Source: Amycolatopsis australiensis (GTDB lineage: Bacteria; Actinomycetota; Actinomycetes; Mycobacteriales; Pseudonocardiaceae). From it: a stretch of DNA of 64,000 bases. Position 1 is the first letter of the stretch. Every line of letters starts with the position of its first letter. The stretch is from the NCBI RefSeq assembly GCF_900119165.1, contig NZ_FPJG01000006.1:1240001-1304000 (forward strand), written 5' to 3'. A program made the position numbers and the translations under genes. Shown piece by piece: positions 32,630 through 41,994 of the stretch. Under the pieces are notes generated by a model. The model searched no databases, had not been told where the DNA came from, and saw nothing but the letters and a program-made list of their open reading frames with translations.

Positions 32630-33889
32630 TCAGGCATGTTCGGCGCGTGCGGCTTCTTTGTCGACCCATCTTCCGGGGTCGCCGGCGAGGGCGCGCGCCC
32701 ACAGCACGGCCAGCGGCAGGGTGAGGACGATCCCGGCGACGCCGAAGATCCCGACGGTGCCGTGCGGGCTCAGCTGATCCGCGAGCACACCGCCGATCAG
32801 CGGGCTGATGCCCATCATCGTGGTCAGGCCCGTGTTCGACAGGCCCATGACCTGCGCGCGCTGCTCGTCGGGCACGGCCAGGGTCAGTGACGCGGTCGCC
32901 TGCAGCAGGCAGACGGTGCCGAGGCCGCCGGAGACGATGAACAGCACGATCGACGAGACGGGTCCCGGGTTCAGGAAGCACAGCACCAGCGGGATCGCGC
33001 AGAGCGCCGAGAGCGGGCCGATCAGCTTCGGCCGCAGCCCGGCGGGCACCCAGCGCGTGTAGGCGAAGGTCGCGATGACGCTGCCGATCGGGTCGGCCGC
33101 CAGCAGCAGGCCGATGGCTTCGGGACCGCCGCCCGCCGCGGCCACGTACGGCGCGGCGATGCCTTCGTAGACCGGCAGGAGCCCCATCAGCCAGGTGAAC
33201 AGCACCAGCGTGCGCAGCGGCGAGCTGGCGAAGGCCGTCCGGCCACCGCCGCCGAGCGTCGCGAAGAACGACTTGCGCTGCTCGCCGCTCGCCGCGGCCG
33301 GCCGGGCGCGGACGCCGAAGCGGACGAACACGGCCGAGAGCACGAAGGTGGCGGCGTCGATGACCAGCGCCACGTGCGGGTCGAGCGCGATCAGCAGCGC
33401 GCCGCCGCCGGCGAAGCCCAGTAGCTGCGCGCTCTGCACGGTCATGCTGCGGATGCCCATCCCGACGACGAACCGGTCACCCTCGAGCACCTGCGGCAGC
33501 AGCGCGAGCTGGGACGCCTTGAACGGCGGGTTGACCAGCGAGACGCCGCCGACCAGCACGCACATCAGCCAGAACGGCATGCCGGGCAGCGCGACGAGCA
33601 GGATCAGGGCGGCCCGCAGCAGGTCGACGAGCACCATCACGGTGCGACGCGGGAAGCGGTCGGCGAAGCCGGTCAGGAAGATGCCGCCGAGCAGCGAAGG
33701 GGCGTAGGTCAGCGCGTACGTCAGGCCGGTGAGGGTGGCGGAGTTGGTGCCGGAGAAGACGAGGATGGACAGCGCGACCCTGGCCAGCTGGTCACCGGCG
33801 ATCGACAGCAGCTCCCCGAACCACAGCGCGCGGAACTCGGCGATCCCGAACACCTCGCGGAACGTGACGCGATCCCGCGGAGCTGCCAT
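32630..33889 (-). CDS. MFS transporter (MFS_3/enterobactin-exporter-like)
   Basis: A 419-aa 12-segment major facilitator: FRALWFGELLSIAGDQLARVALSILVF at the start, TGFADRFPRRTVMV as the loop 2-3 motif, and PDEQRAQVMGLSNTGLTTMMGISPLIGG late in the second half. The pattern resembles EntS-like exporters of siderophores or drugs. ATG 33889 follows GGGAG at 7 nt; the longer frame to 33931 is not needed. It stands alone with a 332-bp upstream gap; substrate unknown. Confidence 0.88.
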   Translation of the reverse strand: MAAPRDRVTFREVFGIAEFRALWFGELLSIAGDQLARVALSILVFSGTNSATLTGLTYALTYAPSLLGGIFLTGFADRFPRRTVMVLVDLLRAALILLVALPGMPFWLMCVLVGGVSLVNPPFKASQLALLPQVLEGDRFVVGMGIRSMTVQSAQLLGFAGGGALLIALDPHVALVIDAATFVLSAVFVRFGVRARPAAASGEQRKSFFATLGGGGRTAFASSPLRTLVLFTWLMGLLPVYEGIAAPYVAAAGGGPEAIGLLLAADPIGSVIATFAYTRWVPAGLRPKLIGPLSALCAIPLVLCFLNPGPVSSIVLFIVSGGLGTVCLLQATASLTLAVPDEQRAQVMGLSNTGLTTMMGISPLIGGVLADQLSPHGTVGIFGVAGIVLTLPLAVLWARALAGDPGRWVDKEAARAEHA

Positions 33890-34221
33890 GCGCGTTCTCC
33901 CGACCTCTTGTGCAGACCGTGGCCCTCGCACGACGATCGGTCCGTCATGACGTAGTCACGGTACGTGAGTTACCTCAGTCAGTGTCCCGTGACTGTTGGT
34001 GAATCTCTAGGTTCTTTCGCCGGTATCCAAGGTGTCACGGAGGTTTCCTGAACGGGTCAGACGATAGCCCGGAGTGTCTGGCCGGTCGCCCAGGAGTCAC
34101 CAATGGATCATTCCGTACCCGATGGCCGGAGGACCAGAGGCAAAAGTAGCCACCTCGCGCGAGGCGAGGTGGCTACCGGAGTCGGCCCGCTGGGGCAGCG
34201 GGTTCGGGAGGAGGGGCGGGG
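33890..34221. other. 332-bp intergenic region
   Basis: No credible gene. It contains AGTCACGG (33954-33961) and CCGTGACT (33987-33994), exact inverted arms 25 nt apart that may form an operator or leader structure for the MFS gene, and the SsuD-like gene's terminator at 34146-34176. Nothing else was recognised. Confidence 0.5.
34146..34176 (-). terminator. intrinsic terminator of the SsuD-like gene
   Basis: Perfect 13-bp stem (34146-34158 with 34164-34176), 5-nt loop, followed on the minus strand by TTTTG: a classical factor-independent terminator 45 bp after the stop codon. Confidence 0.85.
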
Positions 34222-35367
34222 TCAGCCGTCGACGGCGAGGGCGTCCTCCGCCGGGGCTCGGTTCGTCTTCGCGGCACGCTCGGCGTCGCGCTTGGCCACC
34301 TCTTCGCGGACGATCGGGATCACGTACCGGCCGAAGTCGATCGTGTCGCCGAGCATGTCGTAGCCGCGGGCCGAGAGGATCTCGACGCCGAGGTCGTAGT
34401 AGTCCAGCAGGGCCTGCGCGACCGTCTCCGGCGTGCCGACCAGCGCGTTCGAGTTGCCCGCGCCGCCCGTCGCGGCCGCCGTCGGAGTCCAGAGCGCCCG
34501 GTCGAACCGCTCGCCGCGGCTGGCGATCTCCAGCAGCCGCTGCGAGCCCGTGTTCTCCGGCTCGGTCAGCTTGTGCCGCCGGGTCAGCGGCCGGCCGCCC
34601 TTCGTGCGGTCCTTGATCGCGCCCACCGTCGCGTACGCCTTCTCCCAGGCCAGCTCCTCGGTCGGCGCGATGATCGGCCGGAACGCGACCTGGATCCGCG
34701 GGACGTCCGTGCGGCCGGCCGCCGCGGCCGCGGCCTTGACGAATTCGATCTGCTCCGCGGTCTGGGCCAGCGGTTCGCCCCACAGGCAGTAGATGTCGGC
34801 TTCGGCGCCACCGGCGGCGTACGCGGCGGGCGAAGAGCCGCCGAAGGAGACGTTCGGCCGCGGCTGCTGCACCGGCTTCACATCGCTGACGAAGTCGGCG
34901 AAGCGGTAGTACTCGCCCTCGAAGTCGAACGGCTCGTCCGACGTCCAGGCCTTCTTGATGATCTGGATGGCTTCGCGCGTCCGCGCGTAGCGCTGGTCCT
35001 TCGTGAGGTAGTCGCCTTCGCGCTGCTGCTCGTGGTCGTTGCCGCCGGTGATGAAGTGCACCGTCAGCCGGCCACCGGAGATCTGGTCCAGCGTCGCGAA
35101 CGTCTTCGCCGCGAACGTCGGGTACGAGACGTTCGGCCGGTGCGCGAGCAGGATCTGCAGCTTGTCCAGTTTCGTGGCGACGTACGCGGCCGCCTGCGCC
35201 GGGTCCGGCGAGCCGGAGCCGTAGGCGAACAGCACCCGGTCCCAGCCGAAGTCCTCGTGCGCGCGGGCCAGGCGCAGCGTGTACTCCTTGTCGAAGACCC
35301 CGCCCGAGCGGGCGTGCGTCTCCGAGCCGTCGTGCGTGCCTCCGATGCCCAGGAACTCGACCGGCAT
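34222..35367 (-). CDS. LLM class flavin-dependent monooxygenase, SsuD-like
   Basis: A 381-aa TIM-barrel enzyme of the alkanesulfonate monooxygenase (SsuD) group: FAYGSGSPDPAQAAAYVATKLDKLQILLAHRP, TLDQISGGRLTVHFITGGND, YLTKDQRYARTREAIQI and SFGGSSPAAYAAGG. Such enzymes use FMNH2 and O2 to release sulfite from alkanesulfonates or oxidise related compounds. No flavin reductase or sulfonate importer is adjacent. ATG 35367 follows GGAGG at 5 nt. Divergent from a FAD/NAD(P)-binding protein; sulfur-starvation control is plausible, but no recognised site was found. Confidence 0.88.
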   Translation of the reverse strand: MPVEFLGIGGTHDGSETHARSGGVFDKEYTLRLARAHEDFGWDRVLFAYGSGSPDPAQAAAYVATKLDKLQILLAHRPNVSYPTFAAKTFATLDQISGGRLTVHFITGGNDHEQQREGDYLTKDQRYARTREAIQIIKKAWTSDEPFDFEGEYYRFADFVSDVKPVQQPRPNVSFGGSSPAAYAAGGAEADIYCLWGEPLAQTAEQIEFVKAAAAAAGRTDVPRIQVAFRPIIAPTEELAWEKAYATVGAIKDRTKGGRPLTRRHKLTEPENTGSQRLLEIASRGERFDRALWTPTAAATGGAGNSNALVGTPETVAQALLDYYDLGVEILSARGYDMLGDTIDFGRYVIPIVREEVAKRDAERAAKTNRAPAEDALAVDG

Positions 35368-35596
35368 ACCGTCCTCCATCTCGCGTCGGTACTGCCGACA
35401 GCTACGCCCGTCCGGCGCGGTGCGGCAACGGGGTCCGCAGGGTGGAACTCACCGCCGGTGCTCGAAGGTGGGCGGGGCCGCCCGGTTGACCACGACGGTC
35501 GGGGACCGCCGTGGGATGGCCACGAACGTCCCGGGTTTGGTGTTATTCCCGGGATTCCGGAGTATGGGAAGGGCTTCCCGGACCCGGGCCGCGGCG

Positions 35597-35602
35597 TAGC
35601 TT
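35597..35602 (+). promoter_or_regulatory. -10 element, leaderless promoter of the FAD/NAD(P)-binding protein
   Basis: TAGCTT ends 7 nt before GTG 35610. The same TAGCTT precedes the LLM gene at 47162. A GGGAAG-GG-CTTCCC inverted repeat (35566-35579) lies just upstream. Confidence 0.5.
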
Positions 35603-35609
35603 CGGCTGC

Positions 35610-37490
35610 GTGGCCGATCTGCCGCCGTTCACCCTCGCCGTCGTGGGCGCCGGACCCCGGGGGGTCGGCGTCCTCGAGCGGCTCGGCGCGAACTCCGCCG
35701 AACTCCTGCGTGGCCGCCGGCTCGAGGTGCACCTGATCGACCCGTTCCCGCCGGGACCCGGCCGGGTGTGGCGGTACGACCAGTCACCCCTGCTGCGGAT
35801 GAACTCCATGCCCGAGGACGTCACGATGTTCACCGACGAGTCGGTGAAGATGGCGGGCCCGGTGCGGCCGGGGCCGTCGCTGCTGGAGTGGGCGCGGAAG
35901 GTGCGTGACGGCGTCCTCGACGCCGAAGTGCCGCCGGACGTCGTCGCGGAGCTGACCGCGCTCGGCAGCTTCGACTTCCCGACCCGGCGGCTGCAGAGCG
36001 CCTACCTGACCTGGGTGTACCGGAAGGTCGTCGCGGACCTGCCCGGGAACGTCGACGTCGTCGAGCACGCGGCGCGGGCGGTGGGTGTCGACGGTTATAC
36101 CGTCAGACTGTCCGACGGTACCTCCGTCACGGCGGACGCCGTCGTGTTCACCGTCGGGCACCTCGACGCCGAGCCGGACGACCGGGAGCGCGAGCTGGCG
36201 ACGTTCGCCGCCCGGCACGGGCTGGCCTACTACCCGGCCGGGTACACCGCCGACGTCGACTACTCGGGCATCGCGCCCGGGGAAACCGTGCTGGTGCGCG
36301 GGTTCGGGCTGGCGTTCGTCGACCTGATGCTGCTGCTGACCGAGGGCCGCGGCGGCCGGTTCGAGGAGCTTGCGTGCGGCGGCCTGCGCTACCACCCGAG
36401 CGGCGCCGAGCCGGTGCTGCACGTCGGCTCGCGGCGCGGGGTGCCGTACCACGCGAAGATCGGCTACCGGCTGCGCGGGAAACCGTTGCGGCTGCCGAGG
36501 TTCTTCGACGCGTACGCCATCGACGAGCTGGCCGGTGCCGCCCTCGACTTCCGCGCGGACGTCTGGCCGCTGATCGCGAAGGAACTCGCTTGGGGCTACT
36601 ACAGCGAGCTGTTCACCGGGCACCCGGACCGCGTGCGCATGGACTTCGCGGTCTTCGCCGACGCCTTCGCCGACCTGCCGTGGGGCTCGCCTGCCATGCG
36701 GGACCTCGTGCTGAAGGCGGTGCCCGCCGAAGCCGACCGCCTCGACCTCGACCGCCTCGACCGGCCGATGGCGGGCCGCGAGTTCGGCTCGGCGGAGGAG
36801 TTCGGCAAGGAGCTGCGCGAGTACATCGAAGCCGACCTCGCGCGCCGGGCGGACCCGGAGTTCAGCGCCGACCTCGGCGCGTTCATGGCGTTGCTGTCGG
36901 TGTACGGCCAGCTGCCGGTCCTGGTCCAAAAAGGACGATTGGATGCGTCGTCGCAAGTGTCTGATATGGACGGATGGTTCCACGGGTTCTTCTCGTACTA
37001 CGCCAGCGGGCCGCCGCCGCGACGGCTGGAGGAACTGCTGGCCCTGCACGAGGCGGGCGTGGTTTCCTTCGCTGGCGCGGAAATGCGGGTGACGGCTGAG
37101 GGTGGCGTGTTCGTGGCGTCGAGCGCGAGCTACCCGGGCACGGTGGAGGCACGCACGCTGGTGGAAGCCCGGCTGCCGGGCCCGAGCGTGACCCGCGCGG
37201 CGGACGGTCTCCTCCGACAGCTGCGAGACGCGGGCGAGCTGGCGGAGGAAACGGTGGCGGACCCGGTGACGGGCGCGCTGCTGCCATCGGGCCGGATCCA
37301 CACGCGGGTGTCGGACTCGCGCCTGCTCGACGGATCGGGCCAGGCCCACCCGCACCGTTTCGCGGTGGGCCCCCACACAAGCGCCCGATCGGCGGCGGCA
37401 TTCACCCGCCCCAGGACGAACGCGCTGTCGTTCCGCCAGAACGACGCGGTGGCGCGGGAGATCCTGGCGCTGGCCGGCGAGCAGAGCTGA
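35610..37490 (+). CDS. large FAD/NAD(P)-binding protein
   Basis: A 626-aa protein starting with a dinucleotide-binding fold, LAVVGAGPRGVGVLERLGA, and containing LIDPFPPGPGRVWRYDQSP and a second Rossmann-like turn, PGETVLVRGFGLAFVDLM. This matches the NAD_binding_9 (HI0933-unrelated) FAD/NAD(P)-binding proteins common in actinomycetes, whose reactions are largely uncharacterised; some relatives are N-hydroxylating or oxidising enzymes. GTG 35610 is chosen because the fold starts at once and a -10 element lies 7 nt upstream; the frame extends to 35511 through the promoter. Divergent to the SsuD-like gene. Confidence 0.82.
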   Translation: MADLPPFTLAVVGAGPRGVGVLERLGANSAELLRGRRLEVHLIDPFPPGPGRVWRYDQSPLLRMNSMPEDVTMFTDESVKMAGPVRPGPSLLEWARKVRDGVLDAEVPPDVVAELTALGSFDFPTRRLQSAYLTWVYRKVVADLPGNVDVVEHAARAVGVDGYTVRLSDGTSVTADAVVFTVGHLDAEPDDRERELATFAARHGLAYYPAGYTADVDYSGIAPGETVLVRGFGLAFVDLMLLLTEGRGGRFEELACGGLRYHPSGAEPVLHVGSRRGVPYHAKIGYRLRGKPLRLPRFFDAYAIDELAGAALDFRADVWPLIAKELAWGYYSELFTGHPDRVRMDFAVFADAFADLPWGSPAMRDLVLKAVPAEADRLDLDRLDRPMAGREFGSAEEFGKELREYIEADLARRADPEFSADLGAFMALLSVYGQLPVLVQKGRLDASSQVSDMDGWFHGFFSYYASGPPPRRLEELLALHEAGVVSFAGAEMRVTAEGGVFVASSASYPGTVEARTLVEARLPGPSVTRAADGLLRQLRDAGELAEETVADPVTGALLPSGRIHTRVSDSRLLDGSGQAHPHRFAVGPHTSARSAAAFTRPRTNALSFRQNDAVAREILALAGEQS

Positions 37491-37544
37491 TCGGCGCGGC
37501 GGGCGTTGCGCTAACGGTGCCCGGCACGGCGGTTCCGCGTGCCC

Positions 37545-38651
37545 TCAGCGAGCCCAGCTGACCAGCTCGCCCAGCACTTCCTCCGGCGGCGGCATCTCCG
37601 CGATCTCGGCAGCCACCCCTCGCGCGACTTCGCGCGGTTCCGGATCCTCCAGCAGCGCCCGCGCCGCCGCCTCGATCGCCGGTATCCGGATCTCCGCACC
37701 CACCAGCGCCGTCCCCGCCCCCAGCGTCGTCAGCGCCTCCGCGTTCGCGAACTGGTCCGCTCCCTGCGGCAGCACCAGCTGTGGCAGGCCCGCGGCCAGC
37801 GAGGCCAGCACCGTGCCCGAGCCGCCGTGGTGGACCACCGCGCCCGCGTGCTTCAGGACCTCCGCCTGCGGGACGAACCCCGCGATCCGCACCCGCTCCG
37901 GAACCGGGCCCAGCGCCGCCGGGTCGCCCGGGCCCAGTGCCACCAGCACCTCCACCGGCAGGCGGGACAGCGCAGCGATCGCTCCACGCAGCACGTCCGT
38001 CGCGCCGAACGCCACCGTGCCCAGCGTCAGGTACACGAAACCGTCCGCCGGCAGCGGCGGTAGCGGGACCTCCGGGTCGTACGGGGTCGGGCGCATCCGG
38101 AACACCTTCGGCACGCCCGCCGTCCCCGGGTCGCGGATGCTGTCCGGCCAGACGTCGATGCAGGCGTTGCCCAGCATCGCGTCCGCCGGGGGCGTTTGCC
38201 AGATCGGCGCCAGCCGCTCGGCTGCGAGCGCCAGCACCTGCGGTGGCATCGACCGGCCGATGACCAGCGACACCGCCGGCACGCCCGCCCGCTGCGCCAG
38301 CGCTCCGGCGCCGACGTCACTCTGCTCGTAGACCACCAGGTCGGGACGCAGTTTCGGCAGCAACGGCGTCAGGTCGCCGATGGTCGCCCGTGGCAGCAGC
38401 TCCGCGAACATCGTGATGCCGACGTCGAGGAACCCCGCGTCCTCGCCGTGCCGCCGCCTGGCCTCGGCCTCCGCGTCGGCGATGGCGATGCCCACGCGGT
38501 GTACCTCGAAGCCCAGTTCACGCACGCGCGGCACGAAGGCCTCGCCGGTGCCGAAGACGACGTCGTGTCCCGCCGCGCGGGCCGCGTTCGCCAGCGGCAG
38601 CAGGGGGAACAGGTGCCCGTACGCCGGGCGGCACGTGAAGAGGATCCGCAC
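37545..38651 (-). CDS. UGT-type (GT1, macrolide/flavonoid) glycosyltransferase
   Basis: A 368-aa GT-B glycosyltransferase: N-terminal ILFTCRPAYGHLFPLLPLANAARAAGHDV and C-terminal nucleotide-sugar site VVHHGGSGTVLASLAAGLPQLVLPQGADQFANAEAL, with the His and Asp-Gln of the UGT signature. Relatives decorate polyketides or other secondary metabolites, or detoxify by glycosylation. No biosynthetic cluster is around it, so it is probably a stand-alone modifying or self-protection enzyme. 16 bp separate its start from the stop of the peptide transporter ATPase, so read-through from that operon is possible. Confidence 0.88.
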   Translation of the reverse strand: MRILFTCRPAYGHLFPLLPLANAARAAGHDVVFGTGEAFVPRVRELGFEVHRVGIAIADAEAEARRRHGEDAGFLDVGITMFAELLPRATIGDLTPLLPKLRPDLVVYEQSDVGAGALAQRAGVPAVSLVIGRSMPPQVLALAAERLAPIWQTPPADAMLGNACIDVWPDSIRDPGTAGVPKVFRMRPTPYDPEVPLPPLPADGFVYLTLGTVAFGATDVLRGAIAALSRLPVEVLVALGPGDPAALGPVPERVRIAGFVPQAEVLKHAGAVVHHGGSGTVLASLAAGLPQLVLPQGADQFANAEALTTLGAGTALVGAEIRIPAIEAAARALLEDPEPREVARGVAAEIAEMPPPEEVLGELVSWAR

Positions 38652-38667
38652 CGCCCGAGCGTACCGG

Positions 38668-40227
38668 TCAGCGCTGCCCGGCCGGGGCGATCCGGGACCG
38701 CCCCGGGATCGCCGCGAGCAGTTCCTTCGTGTACTCCGCCCGCGGCTCGTGCAGCACCTGCGCCGCCGGGCCCAGCTCGACCAGCGAACCGTCCCGCAGG
38801 ACGCCCACCTGGTCGGCCAGCTGCCGGACCACCGCGAGGTCGTGCGAGATGAACAGGTACGACAGCCCCAGCGACTCCTGCAGCTCCGCCAGCAGCCGCA
38901 GGATCTGCGCCTGCACCGAGACGTCCAGCGCCGACACCGGCTCGTCGCACACCACCAGGTCCGGCCGCAGCGCCAGCGCCCGCGCGATCGCCACCCGCTG
39001 CCGCTGGCCGCCCGACAGCTCGGCCGGCTTCCGGCGCGCCACCGACGCCGGCAGCGCCACCTGGTCCAGCAGTTCCGGGACCCGCGTGCGCGGCAGCCCG
39101 AACGCCCGCAGCGGCTCGGCGACGACGTCCTCGATCGAGAACTTCGGGTTCAGCGACGCGTACGGGTTCTGGTACACGACCTGCATCCGCCGCCGCAGCC
39201 GGCGCAGCTCGGACCCGGCGAGCGACGTGATGTCCCGGCCGTCGAACACCACCGAGCCCGCCGACGGCGTCTCCAGCCGCAGCACCATGCGGGCCGTCGT
39301 CGACTTGCCCGAGCCGGACTCGCCGACCAGGGCCAGGGTCTGGCCGCGCGGGATGTCGAACGAAACGCCGTCCACCGCGCGGATGCCGCCGTCGAACGTC
39401 TTCGCCAGGTCCCGCACCGACACGAGCGGCTCGGCGGGCGGGGCGGCCGGCCGCGAAGCGCTCGACATGCTCGGAGCCGCCGCCAGGAGCTGCTGGGTGT
39501 AGGGGTGCTGGGGCGCGCTGACCACCGACGGGCCCTCTTCGACCACCGATCCCTGCGAGAGCACCACGATCCGCGACGCCCGGTCCGCCGCGACACCGAG
39601 GTCGTGCGTGATCAGCAGGATCGCCGTGCCGGACTCCGCCGCCAGCGCCGTCAGGTGGTCGAGGATCCGCCGCTGGACGGTGACGTCCAGCGCCGAAGTC
39701 GGCTCGTCCGCGATGATCAGCTTCGGGCGCCCGGCCAGCGCGGCCGCGATCAGCACCCGCTGCCGCAGCCCGCCCGACAGCTGGTGCGGGTACTGCCGCG
39801 CCCGCAGCTGCGGGTCCGGGACGCCCGCGCGTTCCAGCAGCTCGATCGCCCGCGCGGGAGCGGACCGCCGGTCGGCGAGCCCGTGGATCTTCAGCACCTC
39901 CGCGACCTGGTCGCCGACCCGGTGCACGGGGTTCAGCGACACCGCCGGGTCCTGCGGCACCAGCGCGATCTCTCGCCCCCGGACCCGGCGCCACTGCTTG
40001 TCCGACAGGGAAAGCAGGTCACGGCCGGCGAACGTGATCGAGCCGCCGTCGACCCGGCCACCGCGCGGGAGCAGGCCGATCGCCGCGTGCGCGGTGGTCG
40101 ACTTCCCGGAGCCCGACTCACCGACGACGGCGACCACTTCACCCGCCTCGACGTCCAGGCTGACGTCACGGACGGCCGGGACCGCCCGGTACGACACCGC
40201 GAGCCGGGAGATCCGCAGCAGGGTCAT
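38668..40227 (-). CDS. oligopeptide ABC transporter ATPase with two fused nucleotide-binding domains
   Basis: A 519-aa protein equal to DppD and DppF joined. NBD1: Walker [19 protein letters not shown] and [15 protein letters not shown]2 (from about residue 280): [18 protein letters not shown] and [12 protein letters not shown]. Each half has an oligopeptide-type C-terminal extension ([25 protein letters not shown]). Its ATG overlaps the permease stop as ATGA. Last gene of a four-gene importer operon. The first domain has LSGGL rather than LSGGQ, a mild signature variation. Confidence 0.92.
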   Translation of the reverse strand: MTLLRISRLAVSYRAVPAVRDVSLDVEAGEVVAVVGESGSGKSTTAHAAIGLLPRGGRVDGGSITFAGRDLLSLSDKQWRRVRGREIALVPQDPAVSLNPVHRVGDQVAEVLKIHGLADRRSAPARAIELLERAGVPDPQLRARQYPHQLSGGLRQRVLIAAALAGRPKLIIADEPTSALDVTVQRRILDHLTALAAESGTAILLITHDLGVAADRASRIVVLSQGSVVEEGPSVVSAPQHPYTQQLLAAAPSMSSASRPAAPPAEPLVSVRDLAKTFDGGIRAVDGVSFDIPRGQTLALVGESGSGKSTTARMVLRLETPSAGSVVFDGRDITSLAGSELRRLRRRMQVVYQNPYASLNPKFSIEDVVAEPLRAFGLPRTRVPELLDQVALPASVARRKPAELSGGQRQRVAIARALALRPDLVVCDEPVSALDVSVQAQILRLLAELQESLGLSYLFISHDLAVVRQLADQVGVLRDGSLVELGPAAQVLHEPRAEYTKELLAAIPGRSRIAPAGQR

Positions 40228-41045
40228 CGTTCGCCTCCGTCCAGTGCGCGGGACAGCCGGTTCGCGGACAGGACCACCGCCGCGACCGTCAGGCCCGGGA
40301 ACGTCGTCATCCACCAGGCCGTGGCCAGGAAGCTGCGGCCGCCCGCGACGAGTGAGCCCCACTCCGGCGTCGGCGGGGTCGCGCCGAACCCGAGGAAGCT
40401 CAGCGCCGACACCTCGAGCACGGCCGTGCCGAGGGTGAGCGTGGCCAGCGCCAGCACCGGGCCCACGGCATTGGGCAGGACGTGCCGCAGCAGCACGCCG
40501 GACCAGCGCACTCCGCTGGCGCGTGCCGCTTCGACGAACACGCCGCTTCGCACGCGAAGCACCTCCGCGCGCATGACCCGCGCGAAAGACGCGAGATTCG
40601 CGATGCCGACGGCGATCGCGACGTTCGTCGTGCCGAAGCCCAGGGCCGTGACCAGGGCCAGCGACAGCAGGATCGGCGGGATGGCCAGGAAGACGTCGAC
40701 GATCCGCATGATCACGGTGTCCGCCCAGCCGCCGCGGAACCCGGCCAGCAGGCCCAGCGCCGAGCCCGCGACCAGCGCCACGAGCACGGCGATCGCGGTC
40801 GCCCGCAGCGAGAGCGACGCGCCGTGGATCACCCGCGCGTAGACGTCACGGCCGGTCTCGTCGGTGCCGAACAGGTGACGCAGCGAAGGGCCTTGCAGCC
40901 GTTCCGCCGGGACGCCGGTGATCGGGTCGTACCCGGTCAGCAGCGCCGGCACGAAGGCCGCGAGCAGCACGAACGCCAGCACGGCGACGGCGAGCACCAG
41001 GCCCGGGCGGCGCACCACGCGGGCCGGGGCGGCGAGGTCAACCAC
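40224..41045 (-). CDS. peptide ABC transporter permease (DppC-like)
   Basis: A 273-aa BPD_transp_1 permease with about 6 membrane segments. [24 protein letters not shown] is the DppC/OppC signature, and [27 protein letters not shown] the ATPase-contact EAA loop. GTG 41045 lies 8 bp inside the end of the DppB-like gene. With the DppB-like protein it forms the transmembrane heterodimer. Confidence 0.92.
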   Translation of the reverse strand: MVDLAAPARVVRRPGLVLAVAVLAFVLLAAFVPALLTGYDPITGVPAERLQGPSLRHLFGTDETGRDVYARVIHGASLSLRATAIAVLVALVAGSALGLLAGFRGGWADTVIMRIVDVFLAIPPILLSLALVTALGFGTTNVAIAVGIANLASFARVMRAEVLRVRSGVFVEAARASGVRWSGVLLRHVLPNAVGPVLALATLTLGTAVLEVSALSFLGFGATPPTPEWGSLVAGGRSFLATAWWMTTFPGLTVAAVVLSANRLSRALDGGER

Positions 41046-41994
41046 GGGCCACCACCGCGGGCGTGCGCGCGATGCGCGGGTCGAGCAGCGGGTAGAGCAG
41101 GTCGACGACCAGGTTGAGCACCACGAACACCAGCGCGGCCAGCACGATCACCGCCTGCACCACGGGGACGTCCTGCGCGGTGACGGCGGCCGCGGTGATC
41201 CGGCCGACGCCGTCGCGCGAGAACACCGTCTCGGTGATCACCGACCCGGCGACGAGGTTGCCCGCGACCACGCCGGCGACGGTCAGCGTCGGCACGGCCG
41301 CGTTGCGCAGCAGGTGTCCGAAGTGGACGCGCCAGCGGCTCGCGCCCTTGGCCGCCGCGATCTCCGCGTACGGCTCTTCCTGCTGCGTGGCGAGGCTCTT
41401 CGCCAGGACCTGGCCGATGATCGCGCCGGTCGGCAGGGCGAGGGTGATCGCGGGAAGGATCACCGCCGAGAAGCCCTGCGTGCCGAGCGCCGGCAGCAGC
41501 CGCAGCCGGAACGAGAAGAACTGGATCAGCAGCAGCCCCACCCAGAACGGCGGCAGCGAGATCGCCAGCGACGGCAGGGACAGCAGGGCCTGCCGCAGCC
41601 AGCGGAACCGGGTGAACGTGCCGAGGAACGCCGAGCCGCCGCCGAACAGCACCGCGAACACCAGCGCCAGCCCGGTCACCGCGAGCGTCGGCGGCAACGC
41701 CGTGACGACCATGTGCGTGGCGTCGTCGCCGGTCGCGACGCTGCGGCCGAAGTCGCCGTGCAGCGCCGAGACCAGCCGTTTCAGGTACTGCACCGGCAGC
41801 GGCGAGTCGAGGCCGTACTCGGCGCGGGCCGCCGCCAGCTGCTCCGGCGTCGCCGACGAGCCCGCTTCGCCGCTGGCGAGCTTCGCCGAAACGGCGTCGC
41901 CCGGCAGCAGGTAGAGGATCAGGAACGACAGCGTGAACGCCGCCCACAGCACGAACACCGCCTGCCCGAAGCGGCGCAGCAGGTAGCGCCTCAC
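41038..41994 (-). CDS. peptide ABC transporter permease (DppB-like)
   Basis: A 318-aa permease: MRRYLLRRFGQAVFVLWAAFTLSFLILYLLPGDAV is the classical DppB N-terminus, and EIAAAKGASRWRVHFGHLLRNA the EAA loop. GTG 41994 overlaps the stop of the binding protein as GTGA; the long upstream frame is a shadow of the binding-protein gene. About 6 membrane segments. Confidence 0.92.
   Translation of the reverse strand: MRRYLLRRFGQAVFVLWAAFTLSFLILYLLPGDAVSAKLASGEAGSSATPEQLAAARAEYGLDSPLPVQYLKRLVSALHGDFGRSVATGDDATHMVVTALPPTLAVTGLALVFAVLFGGGSAFLGTFTRFRWLRQALLSLPSLAISLPPFWVGLLLIQFFSFRLRLLPALGTQGFSAVILPAITLALPTGAIIGQVLAKSLATQQEEPYAEIAAAKGASRWRVHFGHLLRNAAVPTLTVAGVVAGNLVAGSVITETVFSRDGVGRITAAAVTAQDVPVVQAVIVLAALVFVVLNLVVDLLYPLLDPRIARTPAVVARG

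Noticed and set aside
35368..35609. SAM or other sulfur riboswitch before the SsuD-like gene
   Set aside because: No S-box or SAM-IV conserved core could be matched in the leader; only short palindromes are present.
37545..38651. Secondary metabolite cluster around the glycosyltransferase
   Set aside because: No synthase, tailoring set or pathway regulator lies nearby; neighbours are a transporter operon and redox genes.
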